Part shown: in pieces, positions 47,238-56,392 of the stretch
How positions within the stretch are numbered: position 1 is the first letter of the stretch
Layout of the letters: each line of letters begins with the position of its first letter
Source of the DNA: Candidatus Ancaeobacter aquaticus
GTDB taxonomy: Bacteria; Auribacterota; Ancaeobacteria; Ancaeobacterales; Ancaeobacteraceae
Direction of reading: 5' to 3'
Length of the DNA stretch: 64,000 nucleotides
Assembly (NCBI GenBank): GCA_030765405.1
Contig: JAVCCP010000071.1
Span: 72,615-136,614 of the forward strand
Notes under the pieces: model-generated
The model's database searches: none
What the model saw: only the letters and a program-made list of their open reading frames with translations
Told to the model about the DNA's origin: nothing
Program-made: the position numbers and the translations under genes

Positions 47238-47420
47238 ATCAGCAGTATACAACAAACATTATTATATTTACAACACTCTCTTTAATAAAAATATATCCAT
47301 AGGGATTGTGAAATGATACTATCCCCATATCATGATAAAATGATTGTTATTATTATAAAGTTCTGGTAAAAAAAGAGTGCGGTATTGAGAAGTAATAATA
47401 CGACCAACTTGGAGGCGTGC

Positions 47421-47975
47421 ATGATACAGTATAATGATGAACTAAAAAGCAAACTACTATCCATTGTTCAGAACAAATCCGTCATTATTAAAAACGTAAC
47501 GCTTGCATCTGGAAAAAAGAGCAATTATTACGTGGACGGAAAACAGACGACACTGAGTAGTGATGGCATCGTCATAATCGCAAAACTTTTTGCGGATCTA
47601 TTAACAGATGTGCAAGCGGTAGGAGGCCCCACCATGGGGGCAGATCCATTTGTCGGTGCACTATTATATGAATGTCATAATCGAAACATCCCTATGGCCG
47701 GTTTTATCGTGCGAAAAGAAATAAAACAACACGGCACAATGAAAATGATAGAAGGGCCAGTAGCACCCGGGACAGAAGTTGCCGTTATTGAGGATGTTAT
47801 CACTACAGGGGGATCGGTACTTAAAGCAATAGAGATTCTCCAGGAAAATAACTGTACCGTCAAAAAGGTTCTTGCACTTCTCGACCGTGAGCAAGGCGGA
47901 CAGGAACTTTTTGAGGAAAAAGGTATTCCCTATTATCCTATACTTACGAAGAGTGATTTAACGCTTCCAGCGTAA
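47421..47975 (+). CDS. pyrE: Orotate phosphoribosyltransferase
   Basis: 184 residues from ATG 47421, preceded by TTGGAGG; a longer in-frame start lacks support. The PRPP-binding motif VAVIEDVITTGGSVLKAIE and VGGPTMGADPFVGALLYE match type I PyrE. It converts orotate and PRPP to OMP in pyrimidine synthesis. It stands alone here, facing bioD, and its 3' end abuts a heptad element that may serve as terminator. No other pyr gene is nearby. Confidence 0.93.
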   Translation: MIQYNDELKSKLLSIVQNKSVIIKNVTLASGKKSNYYVDGKQTTLSSDGIVIIAKLFADLLTDVQAVGGPTMGADPFVGALLYECHNRNIPMAGFIVRKEIKQHGTMKMIEGPVAPGTEVAVIEDVITTGGSVLKAIEILQENNCTVKKVLALLDREQGGQELFEEKGIPYYPILTKSDLTLPA

Positions 47976-47983
47976 CTCAATTA

Positions 47984-48043
47984 TAGCGGATAGCGTTTAG
48001 ATTTTGCTTTAGTTTTTAACTATACGCTAAGCGCTAAACGCTA
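47984..48043. repeat. Heptad-arm inverted element overlapping the bioD stop
   Basis: Left arm tagcgga, tagcgtt; right arm ctaagcg, ctaaacg; AT-rich core. The arms pair over about 17 positions with two mismatches and one wobble. Read on the minus strand its core (ttaaaaactaaagcaaaat) matches the 40029 element. It sits at the convergent pyrE/bioD junction and includes the bioD stop. Confidence 0.8.
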
Positions 48044-48750
48044 TCTAGAACACGTAATCTTCTCATAATCTTAGTGTAGAGCATATCAGCAAGAGCATTA
48101 TATCCTTTCGTATCTTTTTCAGATACATACGGGATTTCTCCCAAGATCGGAACCTTGGAACATTCAGAAATAATGCGTGGGCTTGTCTTCTGAGCCAACC
48201 CTTTCTTTGTCCTTGTACAATCATTATATATAACACCAAGAATACTTATACCGCGACGTTCGAGCTCATTAATGGTAAGCAGTGTATGATTAATTGTTCC
48301 TAAGCTCGATCGGGCAACAATAATGACTGGAAAACCAATATCTTTTATGAGATTACTTACAAAATAGTCTTTCGTTATTGGAACAGACACTCCTCCAATA
48401 CCTTCAACTATGATCTGGTCATAATTCTGTGCAGCATGCTCTACGCTTTTTAACACGTTTTTAATATTGATCGTTTTCTTTTCAATACGGGATGCCGAAA
48501 GAGGGGCAAGGGGCGCAGAAAAACAAACAGGGTTTAATTCATTTTGTTGTTGAGGTAGGTTGAGTTTCTTTTTTAAGTATAGTGTATCAGGAGATATGCA
48601 TTGACCTTTTAGTTTCCGTCCACCTGTTGCAATCGGTTTTACTACGATCGTTCTTATATTTCTTCTCAGAAAAGCCTGCGCAATAAGTCCCGATACAAAT
48701 GTTTTCCCGATATCAGTATCTGTACCTGTTGCAAATATCCCTTTATGCAT
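48034..48750 (-). CDS. bioD: Dethiobiotin synthetase
   Basis: 238 residues. The P-loop-like GTDTDIGKTFVSGL opens the protein and VVKPIATGG holds a conserved lysine. VEGIGGVSVPI and PVIIVARSSLGTINHTLLT fit BioD. It forms dethiobiotin from DAPA, CO2 and ATP. It is the last gene of the biotin operon, 55 bp after bioA. The last codons (LDSV, stop) are encoded by the heptad element that overlaps its end, so the element has reshaped the C-terminus. Confidence 0.93.
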   Translation of the reverse strand: MHKGIFATGTDTDIGKTFVSGLIAQAFLRRNIRTIVVKPIATGGRKLKGQCISPDTLYLKKKLNLPQQQNELNPVCFSAPLAPLSASRIEKKTINIKNVLKSVEHAAQNYDQIIVEGIGGVSVPITKDYFVSNLIKDIGFPVIIVARSSLGTINHTLLTINELERRGISILGVIYNDCTRTKKGLAQKTSPRIISECSKVPILGEIPYVSEKDTKGYNALADMLYTKIMRRLRVLDSV

Positions 48751-48805
48751 ATATGGGGTTCCTTACAATGAAAGATAACGAAGAGAGGAAACAGGATGTC
48801 CTATC

Positions 48806-50170
48806 TTATGAAGATTTTGTCACCTTGTTTATTGCATTATATGTTACATCAAGAAGGTCTTTTAGTTCACTTAAGGTAATCGATAAAGGAGGCATCAAAA
48901 CGATAACATCCCCTAACGGCCTTAAAATAACACGATTTTTTCTCGCCTCCATAATAACGTTATGGCCCATTTTTTCTTCCATTAAAAATGATTCTTTTGT
49001 TTTTTTGTCTTTAACTAACTCTATCCCAACCATAAAACCACATAACCTGACATCGCCAACATGTCTCAATTTTGCAAAACGCATTAACCCTTTTCTCAAG
49101 GCCTTAATCTTCGGAAACAATTTTTCAACAACATGCTCATTTTTAAATACATCAAGATTTGCCAGTGCAGCAGCACAGCAAAGTTGGTTTCCTGTATAGG
49201 TATGGCCATGGTAAAACGTTTTCTTTTGACCATACTCTCCACAAAAAGCGTTATATATCTCTTGAGTGGTGAGCGTCGCTGCAAGAGGCAAATACCCTCC
49301 GGTAAGCCCTTTTGCTATAATCATAATATCGGGCGAAACATCTTCATGTTCACATGCCCACATTTTTCCTGTTCGGCCAAAACCTGTTGCAACCTCATCA
49401 GCGATCATGAGTACATTGTATTTACTGCACAGCGCCCTGATTTGAGACAGAAAAGTTTTTGGCGCTTTCAGCATACCGCTAGCACCTTGCACAAGGGGTT
49501 CTACAATAAGACCGGCAACAGTTTCAGACTCGTTTTTTAAAATTTCTTCTAAACGTTTTAGGCACTCTCCACCGCACTCCTCTTTGGTGTTTCCATACGA
49601 ACATCGATAACAATAAGGTGAAGGCGTGGTAATGGTATCGAACAATAGTGGTTTGTAAATGCCATGAAAGAGAGGGATCTTTCCGACACTCACCGCACCT
49701 ACAGTATCTCCGTGGTACGCGTTTTCAAATGAGATGAATTTTGTTTTTTTGCCGGAAGTGTCATCAATCTGCCTCCAGTATTGTAGAGCTATCTTTAAAG
49801 CGATTTCAACTCCTTCTGAACCACTGTCTGAATAAAATACCTTTTCTAGCCCCTCCGGGGTGATTTCCACTAACCGTTTCGCTAACGTAATGGCAGGAAT
49901 ATTTGAGAGCCCTAAAAGAGTTGAGTGCGCGATCAGTTTTAATTGATCGATAATTGCCCTATCAATCTCTTTTTTTCTATGTCCATGCACATTAACCCAC
50001 AATGAAGACACTCCATCAATATACCTTCTCCCATAAATATCCCATAGATGCACACCACTGCCTTCTTTTACAATAAGCGGGATTTCATGCTCGTAGTCCT
50101 CCATCTGCGTAAACGGATGCCATACATAGCGTTTATCTTCAAATTCTAATAGACGATTTTGCGTTGTCAT
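48806..50170 (-). CDS. bioA: Adenosylmethionine-8-amino-7-oxononanoate transaminase
   Basis: 454 residues of the class III aminotransferase fold. RYVWHPFTQMEDYE at the N-terminus is the BioA marker. FYSDSGSEGVEIALKIALQYW, YHGDTVGAVSVGKI and the PLP lysine in IIAKGLTGGYLPLAAT are all visible. It makes DAPA from KAPA, using SAM as amino donor in most relatives. It is 30 bp downstream of bioF. AGGGTG precedes ATG 50170. Confidence 0.95.
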   Translation of the reverse strand: MTTQNRLLEFEDKRYVWHPFTQMEDYEHEIPLIVKEGSGVHLWDIYGRRYIDGVSSLWVNVHGHRKKEIDRAIIDQLKLIAHSTLLGLSNIPAITLAKRLVEITPEGLEKVFYSDSGSEGVEIALKIALQYWRQIDDTSGKKTKFISFENAYHGDTVGAVSVGKIPLFHGIYKPLLFDTITTPSPYCYRCSYGNTKEECGGECLKRLEEILKNESETVAGLIVEPLVQGASGMLKAPKTFLSQIRALCSKYNVLMIADEVATGFGRTGKMWACEHEDVSPDIMIIAKGLTGGYLPLAATLTTQEIYNAFCGEYGQKKTFYHGHTYTGNQLCCAAALANLDVFKNEHVVEKLFPKIKALRKGLMRFAKLRHVGDVRLCGFMVGIELVKDKKTKESFLMEEKMGHNVIMEARKNRVILRPLGDVIVLMPPLSITLSELKDLLDVTYNAINKVTKSS

Positions 50171-50200
50171 ATATTCACCCTTATTACATACTTGTTCATA

Positions 50201-51373
50201 TTACGAATAAAATTTTTGTTTAATTTTCTCGAATGCACTTAAGAGTTTAATAATATCCTCTTGAGAATGTGTTGCCATCATAGTGAGTCGCACACGCGCT
50301 TCATTCTTAGGAACAGTAGGATATCGTATCCCCGGCGCTAGAATATTATTTTCGTATAGAAATTTTGATATTTCCATTGTTTTCTTCTCATCACCAATAA
50401 TAACAGGTATTATTTGTGTAGATGAAGCTCCCGTATTATACCCCATAGATTTAAGACCATTGCGTATATAAGTCACCATGTCCCAATATTTTTGTCTCCG
50501 TTCGGGATCATCTTCAATAATATTAAGCGCTTCAATTGAAGCAGCGCATACAGCCGGAGGAAGAGCCGTTGTATAAATAAAACTGCGCGCTTTATTTCGC
50601 AAGAATTCTATTAAATCACTTGATCCTACAACAAACCCGCCTAATCCTCCTACCGCTTTACTGAGTGTCCCCATTTTTATATCAATGGTGTCCTCTACCC
50701 TAAAGTATTCGCTTGCCCCTCGACCGTTTTCTCCCAATACACCTGTTGCATGTGCTTCATCTATCATAATAATAGCATCGTGTTTTTTTGCAACTTCGAT
50801 AATCTGCGGTAGCGGTGCAAGATCGCCATCCATACTGAACACTGAATCGGTAATCACCAATTTTCTGCGATGTTTAGAATATCTTTTTAAAGCAGCATTA
50901 AGTTTTGCGGGATCACAATGAGGATAGACTGCAATCTTTGCTTTTGATAATCTGGCGGCATCAATAATGCTTGCATGATTTAATCTATCGAGGAGAATGA
51001 CATCATTTTCATCAACGAGAGATGTAATTGTTCCCACATTGGCGGTATAGCCCGTAGGATACAAAATCGCCGCTTCTTTCCCCTCAAAAAGAGCTATTCT
51101 TTTTTCCAGCTGATCATGAAGCTCCATCGTTCCAGAAATAAGACGTGATGAAGCCGCTCCGCAGCCATATTTTTTGATTGCCTCAATGGCAGCGTCTTTC
51201 ACCCTCTGGTGAGTGGCAAGTCCAAGATAATTATTTGAGCTAAAAGAAAGATATTTCTTTTTTCCAATAATAACTTGCGCTTCCTGACTTGAAGAAATAA
51301 TACGCAAACGTCTATACAAACCACTTTTCTCTAATTCTTCAAGCTCCTTCGTAAGAAAAGACAATTTCTTCAT
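50201..51373 (-). CDS. bioF: 8-amino-7-oxononanoate synthase
   Basis: 390 residues, PLP-dependent alpha-oxoamine synthase. FSSNNYLGLATHQRV near the N-terminus, ERSALFEGKEAA-like LFEGKEAAILYPTGYTAN and the lysine motif GTLSKAVGGLGGFVVG are present. It condenses pimeloyl thioester with alanine to KAPA. It lies 23 bp after the ketosynthase of this operon. AAAGAGG precedes ATG 51373. Glycine C-acetyltransferase is the close alternative, excluded by the operon. Confidence 0.93.
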   Translation of the reverse strand: MKKLSFLTKELEELEKSGLYRRLRIISSSQEAQVIIGKKKYLSFSSNNYLGLATHQRVKDAAIEAIKKYGCGAASSRLISGTMELHDQLEKRIALFEGKEAAILYPTGYTANVGTITSLVDENDVILLDRLNHASIIDAARLSKAKIAVYPHCDPAKLNAALKRYSKHRRKLVITDSVFSMDGDLAPLPQIIEVAKKHDAIIMIDEAHATGVLGENGRGASEYFRVEDTIDIKMGTLSKAVGGLGGFVVGSSDLIEFLRNKARSFIYTTALPPAVCAASIEALNIIEDDPERRQKYWDMVTYIRNGLKSMGYNTGASSTQIIPVIIGDEKKTMEISKFLYENNILAPGIRYPTVPKNEARVRLTMMATHSQEDIIKLLSAFEKIKQKFYS

Positions 51374-51396
51374 ACAATACCTCTTTATATGTTATT

Positions 51397-52587
51397 TTAT
51401 ATTTTTCGGGCAATAATCGCCCCAATATGTCCCCCAAAACCATACGACAAACTCATAACACTCGCAATGTCTTTTTGCACCCCTCTCAGCGCCGTATAGT
51501 CCAAATCACACTCCGGATCAGGATCCACGAGATTTATTGTTGGCGGCACATAATTATTCTTCATAGCCAAAAGTGATAAAATTAATTCAACACTTCCACT
51601 TGCACCAAGCAAATGTCCCGTCATTGGTTTTGTTGAGGAAAGTGAGACTCCATTCACTGAGCAGCCAAACCCATCCTTTATTCCTCTGGTCTCTATTGTA
51701 TCATTTTTCTCTGTTGCTGTCCCATGACAATTTACATAATCTACAGCACCCAATGCTGACTCATGCAAAGCTTTTCGAATAGAATGCGCAATCTGCCGTG
51801 CATTGCAATCAAATGATGTGATATGATGAGCATCATTTGACATAACTCCCGACGTAATGTGCCCATACATAGCGGCATTTCTTTTTTTAGCATGATCCAT
51901 AGATTCTAATACAACAACACCAGCCCCCTCACCAATTACAAATCCGGATCGATTTTTATCATACGGTTTAAAAATTGTCTCATTATGTGAGCATGGTTGT
52001 GCCAGCACCCCCATCTTCTTAAACCCTGCCATTATAAAATCTGACAGTGATGCTTCAGACGCTCCCGCTAGAACAATATCAGCATCTCCAAACTCAATCA
52101 TACGCATACCCTGTATAATCGAGTGTATTCCCGTGGCACACGCTGAGGCTATATGGAGGACCGGCCCATTAAGACCACATTCTCGTGCAATCGCATTCCC
52201 CGGATAACAGGCATCAAGGCTACACCTATCAAAACTTCCCTCCCTTACTGCACTCTGAAATCGCTCAGCGATATGAACATTGATTTTACTTGAACTAACA
52301 ACCGTGCCGCATATTTCTTCTTTATAGATATTCTCATTGAGTTTAGCATCGTCCAGTGCGCGAAAAGCAGCCATAAGCGCAAATTGCACATTACGATTAT
52401 ACAAACGATACGCATCCGGAATCTTTTCTTTTACTTCAGCGCCAACAGAAACATAATATTTTTGTCTGTCACCTGATAAAATCCCTACAGCAGTTTTTCC
52501 CGATGATATGTGTCTCCAAAAAACATCTGGAGCACCTCCTAATGGGGTAACCAATCCTATACCGGTAACAACAACTTTTCTTTTCAT
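51397..52587 (-). CDS. FabF-like ketosynthase inside the biotin operon
   Basis: 396 residues with the complete triad: Cys150 (IASACATG), His288 (VNCHGTAT) and His325 (MTGHLLGAS). It overlaps the preceding reductase by 4 bp and is followed by bioF. It should elongate acyl chains with malonyl-ACP. No bioC, bioH, bioW or bioI is in the operon, so a dedicated FabG-FabF pair that builds the pimeloyl chain is an attractive reading; that role is inferred. It is somewhat shorter than housekeeping FabF (about 410). Confidence 0.85.
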   Translation of the reverse strand: MKRKVVVTGIGLVTPLGGAPDVFWRHISSGKTAVGILSGDRQKYYVSVGAEVKEKIPDAYRLYNRNVQFALMAAFRALDDAKLNENIYKEEICGTVVSSSKINVHIAERFQSAVREGSFDRCSLDACYPGNAIARECGLNGPVLHIASACATGIHSIIQGMRMIEFGDADIVLAGASEASLSDFIMAGFKKMGVLAQPCSHNETIFKPYDKNRSGFVIGEGAGVVVLESMDHAKKRNAAMYGHITSGVMSNDAHHITSFDCNARQIAHSIRKALHESALGAVDYVNCHGTATEKNDTIETRGIKDGFGCSVNGVSLSSTKPMTGHLLGASGSVELILSLLAMKNNYVPPTINLVDPDPECDLDYTALRGVQKDIASVMSLSYGFGGHIGAIIARKI

Positions 52588-53315
52588 AGTATCCGACTGT
52601 CTAAATTATATACCTGACCAGATATATTGTTTTTTCCTGATAATTCATAGACACTTTCCGCTATTTCATCAAGATCAGATAACCGTTCTAAACAGTTATC
52701 ATTTATTGTCTTTTCTAAATACATATGGGTATTATCGAGCCCCATATCCGTCTTAAGCAATCCAGGCAAAACAACATTGACCTTTATGTTATATTTGCCA
52801 TATTCTTGTGCTGCAGATTTCGAGAGACCAATCACTGCTGCTTTACTCGCAGCATAATGCGACTGTCCTGAAGATCCCTTTACCCCCACAAATGAAGAAA
52901 TATTGATAACATGCCCGGCCCTTTGGGCAATCATGAGGCGTAATGCCTCTTTCATAATAAGAAATGTCCCTTTAAGATTTATTGAAATCACCCGGTCAAA
53001 CTCATCGCTGGTCATTGAAATAACATGTTTTTTACTTGTCACACCGGCATTATTTATAACTACATCAAGTTTACCGTACGTGTTCTTAATTACCTTAAAA
53101 AGATTTTTCACATCATATGCACGAGCAACATTCCCGCGCACAACAATTCCATCACCACCGCTTTTTTTTACTTTCCGAAGCACCGCTTGAGCCGCCTCAT
53201 CATCATGTTGATAATTAATAATAACCGTGTCGCCACATACGGCACATTTTAGCGCAAGTGCACGCCCAATTCCTCGTGAACTTCCGGTTATAAGAACAAT
53301 ACGTTTTGTTTCCAA
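52584..53315 (-). CDS. FabG-like reductase inside the biotin operon
   Basis: 243 residues, classical SDR. TGSSRGIGRALAL, NNAGV, a serine in NISSFVG and YAASK are present, then VLPGLLKTDMG. The start codon is TTG 53315, with AAAGGA upstream. It overlaps the next ketosynthase by 4 bp and lies 22 bp after bioB, so it belongs to the biotin operon. It probably reduces 3-ketoacyl-ACP during pimeloyl synthesis. It is related to but distinct from the FabG at 3253-4002. Confidence 0.85.
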   Translation of the reverse strand: METKRIVLITGSSRGIGRALALKCAVCGDTVIINYQHDDEAAQAVLRKVKKSGGDGIVVRGNVARAYDVKNLFKVIKNTYGKLDVVINNAGVTSKKHVISMTSDEFDRVISINLKGTFLIMKEALRLMIAQRAGHVINISSFVGVKGSSGQSHYAASKAAVIGLSKSAAQEYGKYNIKVNVVLPGLLKTDMGLDNTHMYLEKTINDNCLERLSDLDEIAESVYELSGKNNISGQVYNLDSRIL

Positions 53316-53337
53316 AATATATTCCTTTACATCCTAC

Positions 53338-54321
53338 CTATACGGATACTTTATCCAAAGAAGAACCACAGGTTAACCCACAATCAGATATCATCTGCCA
53401 ATCATCAGCAGGTGGCCTTCCCTGTGTTGTCAGATAATTGCCTATCATTGCCCCATTCGCACCAGCATAAAATATCCAGCTTTGCATATCCCTCAAGTTT
53501 TTTTCTCTTCCACCACAGATACTAATATCGGCAGATGGCATAATAAATCTATAGATACTGATAATTCTCAATATTTCTAAGGGATGTAACGGCGACGTAC
53601 CCCCTAAAGGTGTACCCTTAATCGGATTAAGAAAATTTAGCGGCACTGCATCAACTTGCAAATCCCGTAATATAACAGCTAACTCTATTCTGTCTTCCCA
53701 TGATTCACCGAGTCCAAAAATTCCTCCGCAGCATATTTCCATGCCTGCACGTTTAACAATTCGCACGGTTTCAACACGCTGATCATAGTCATGAGTGGAA
53801 CATATGCGAGGAAAGAAACTTCTCGATGTCTCAAGATTATGATGAACCCTTTTCACGCCCATCTCTTTTAATTTTAAGGTCTGAATCTTCGTAAGAATAC
53901 CTAATGATGCACAGACATCAAGACGCTCCTGAGGAGTAGCTTTTATCATTTTGCATATCTCTTCAAAATCCCGATCGGTAAGTGCTCCGCCACTTGTGAC
54001 AAAGCCAAATCTATTGGCTCCACTGTGCTCAGCATCTTTACATGCATTCAAAGATTCACTGCCATTTTTTAACGGATACTGTTCAAATGATACGTTATGA
54101 TGCACTGATTGAGCACAAAACTTGCAATCTTCTTTACATGCCCCGCTTTTTGCGTTAAAAACCGAACAAAGAGATACAACATTACCTTTAAAATGCAATT
54201 TTATCTTATGAGCCCAATACATAAGATCATACAAATCTACTTCACTTACTAAGCATGATATTTCATCCTGTGTGACAGATTCTCCTACTACAATCTGTTC
54301 AGCCAACTGGGCAATATTCAT
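53338..54321 (-). CDS. bioB: Biotin synthase
   Basis: 327 residues of the radical SAM TIM barrel. The CKEDCKFCAQS motif binds the 4Fe-4S cluster. GFVTSGG, VHHNLETSRSFF and the FLNPIKGTPLGG region are typical of BioB and carry residues for the auxiliary cluster. It inserts sulfur into dethiobiotin. It is the first gene of the operon, directly behind a BirA-like operator. AGGAG precedes ATG 54321 at good distance. Confidence 0.96.
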   Translation of the reverse strand: MNIAQLAEQIVVGESVTQDEISCLVSEVDLYDLMYWAHKIKLHFKGNVVSLCSVFNAKSGACKEDCKFCAQSVHHNVSFEQYPLKNGSESLNACKDAEHSGANRFGFVTSGGALTDRDFEEICKMIKATPQERLDVCASLGILTKIQTLKLKEMGVKRVHHNLETSRSFFPRICSTHDYDQRVETVRIVKRAGMEICCGGIFGLGESWEDRIELAVILRDLQVDAVPLNFLNPIKGTPLGGTSPLHPLEILRIISIYRFIMPSADISICGGREKNLRDMQSWIFYAGANGAMIGNYLTTQGRPPADDWQMISDCGLTCGSSLDKVSV

Positions 54322-54333
54322 ATTAATCTCCTA

Positions 54334-54369
54334 TTGTCAACTATAACCCTTATTTTACTTTACAATCAA
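54334..54369 (-). promoter_or_regulatory. BirA-operator-like site overlapping the bioB promoter
   Basis: Half-sites TTGTAAAG and GTTGACAA (minus strand) are separated by 16 bp, each one mismatch from the BirA halves TTGTAAAC and GTTTACAA. The -35 TTGATT and -10 TTATAG (17-bp spacer) lie across it, so BirA binding would block transcription. Confidence 0.6.
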
Positions 54370-54404
54370 TTCAAAAAATTAGGAAGCGACATATAGTCAC
54401 CCCA

Positions 54405-54439
54405 TGCAAAAAGTATACGACACGAAGTGTCCTTTTGCA
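54405..54439. terminator. Hairpin between the radical SAM gene and bioB
   Basis: Nested arms tgcaaaa/ttttgca and gacac/gtgtc. No clear T tract follows, so it may be a weak terminator or a processing signal. Confidence 0.35.
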
Positions 54440-54460
54440 ATATAACTTTACACGTTATTC

Positions 54461-54542
54461 GCATCTCGTATCTCGTATTTCGTTGAAGGTGTTTGTTAAA
54501 TATTTACATCAATCGAGATACGATTCACTATTCACGGATAAG
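54461..54542. repeat. Two inverted heptad arms with units like gtatctc and gagatac
   Basis: The left arm has gcatctc, gtatctc, gtatttc. The right arm has gagatac, gattcac, tattcac, ggataag. An AT-rich 26-bp core separates them. The right arm resembles 59082-59116 unit by unit. It fills much of the 294-bp gap between the radical SAM gene and bioB. Confidence 0.7.
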
Positions 54543-54615
54543 TCGTAGACGTCTTCTTTCCTATCGAAACATACAGAGGTAAAGACTGGAGAATCATGTT
54601 GAGAATATTAAGGTA

Positions 54616-56073
54616 TTATTTTGATTCAGGCTTGCTTTTTAGGAAAGGTTTTACAATTATATAGAAAATAGAACGAAACTTCATATAGCGTGTGAAGAGA
54701 TATAGCAATCGTATGGTTTGAATAGGGAAGTAAATTATCTTGTGGATAAAAAGACGACAAAAACCAATCTTACGCTGCTTGTTAATTACCTCACTGGGAA
54801 GGCAGGTAGGATCGATATCAGAACATTTGAAGTATTTATACCAATCAGCCTTGTCATCTATCAAACCTCGTTTCGTATATTCATCCCAAAGCGGTGTGGT
54901 ACGGTAGACACACAGGCGATTGAAGTTAAAAGTATCCAGCGGAAGCTTTGATGCAAAGTCAAAAGTTGCTTTTATATCTTCAATCTTTTCATCGGGAGTA
55001 CCAACAACAAAAAAACCGTGTACGCGTTCAATGCCTGCGCGTTTGGAATCAATGACAGCACTCTTAATTTTTGCTAGTGTCTGCTTTTTGTTCAACCGAT
55101 TAAGAACATTTTGGCTACCGCTTTCTATACCAAACATCATTGATTTACAGTTTGCCTTAACCATGGTCGGGAAAAGATGTTGTGCTGTTGAATCGACTCG
55201 TCCTTCACAACCCCATTCAATTGTAAGGTTATTGTCTTGAATGCCTTTACAGATTTCCTCGATCCGTTCAGGTTGTAGAAGAAAATTGTCGTCAACGAAG
55301 TATACCGCACCGTAACCAAGATCAGTCAGGTGTTTTAATTCATTTATAATATGTTGCGCACTACGGGGACGCCACTTTTTCTTGGTGAGAATCGGGATGT
55401 TACAATATACACATGCCCACGGACACCCACGAGAAGTTTGCATAGTTGTAAAACGTTTTTTTGATAAGACTACTGGCACGTCCAGAGGCATAGCTTCTAC
55501 AAACTCTAAAGATAAACTTTCGCGATCGGGAAACGGCCATTGATCAAGATCAAAATTTAATTCCCGGTCAGGGTTATTTATTATTTGGCCGTTTTTTGTC
55601 CAAGTAAGTCCCTTGACACTTGCAAGATTATTAAGGTTCTTCAAAAGATCAAGAATAAGCTCTTCACCATCACCTCGGCAAATAAAATCGACATCAGGAC
55701 ACTGAGTCTTGATTTCTTTAGCGTTTAGCGAAGCAAAGACGCCTCCAAAGGCTAGCGGCACCTTTATATTAGCGGTTCGGATATCTCGAGCAAGAGTCTT
55801 CGCGTGTGGATAGCTAGTTGTACTCAAGAAGCTTAATCCGACAATGTCCGGTTTTTCTTTTTGAATTTTCTCAATGATTACTTTATTTGGTGTTTCCGGG
55901 TTAGCTTGGTCAAACATGGTGCACTCGTGACCAGCTTGCTTGAGCACTGCAGAAAGTGTCATGATTCCAAGTGGTGGTGATGCAATTATATTGATCTTCC
56001 CATTTTCTGCACGCGGCTCTGACGCAAGCGTGTGGAATTGGGGATCACGAATATAAATTAAGAATACATGCAT
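54616..56073 (-). CDS. B12-binding-type radical SAM protein
   Basis: 485 residues. The N-terminal 150 residues follow the cobalamin-binding fold (IVGLSFLSTTSYPHAKTLARDI, VDFICRGDGEELILDLL), but I see no DxHxxG histidine, so B12 may bind base-on or not at all. The radical SAM cluster motif is CPWACVYC. The C-terminal 80 residues contain two hydrophobic stretches (FIHKIIYFPIQTIRLLYLF). Such enzymes act in lipid, hopanoid and natural-product methylation or cyclisation. No linked pathway genes are adjacent, so the substrate is unknown. Confidence 0.75.
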   Translation of the reverse strand: MHVFLIYIRDPQFHTLASEPRAENGKINIIASPPLGIMTLSAVLKQAGHECTMFDQANPETPNKVIIEKIQKEKPDIVGLSFLSTTSYPHAKTLARDIRTANIKVPLAFGGVFASLNAKEIKTQCPDVDFICRGDGEELILDLLKNLNNLASVKGLTWTKNGQIINNPDRELNFDLDQWPFPDRESLSLEFVEAMPLDVPVVLSKKRFTTMQTSRGCPWACVYCNIPILTKKKWRPRSAQHIINELKHLTDLGYGAVYFVDDNFLLQPERIEEICKGIQDNNLTIEWGCEGRVDSTAQHLFPTMVKANCKSMMFGIESGSQNVLNRLNKKQTLAKIKSAVIDSKRAGIERVHGFFVVGTPDEKIEDIKATFDFASKLPLDTFNFNRLCVYRTTPLWDEYTKRGLIDDKADWYKYFKCSDIDPTCLPSEVINKQRKIGFCRLFIHKIIYFPIQTIRLLYLFTRYMKFRSIFYIIVKPFLKSKPESK

Positions 56074-56392
56074 ACAAGCGCCTTACCCTATAAGTCTTTT
56101 TATACTTTATTTATCTTTAGTTTCTGTTTTATTGTACAGATTTGTGGAGAAATGTATCTAACATCTTTAGGTTTTCCCAACGATTGAAATTACTATAGTA
56201 AATGTACCCTACACGTAAAGCCGAACTTCATATAAGAAAATTATATTTGGTAGAATTTAAGTATAAGATACACGAAAGGTTATGATAATGGACGAATCAT
56301 GGTAATTAATCAACTTAAAAGCAACAAATAAATACGGTAGATTCATCTCACAAGCCATCAATCAAAAAAAACAAATCGCACTTCAATATTCC
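56074..56392. other. Intergenic, no gene seen
   Basis: 319 bp, AT-rich. I see only very short frames (about ten codons) without ribosome sites and no strong hairpin. It should hold the promoter of the radical SAM gene. Confidence 0.6.

Noticed and set aside
51397-52587. BioZ (KAS III-like) for pimeloyl synthesis
   Set aside because: The triad is Cys-His-His of the FabF type, not Cys-His-Asn of KAS III enzymes.
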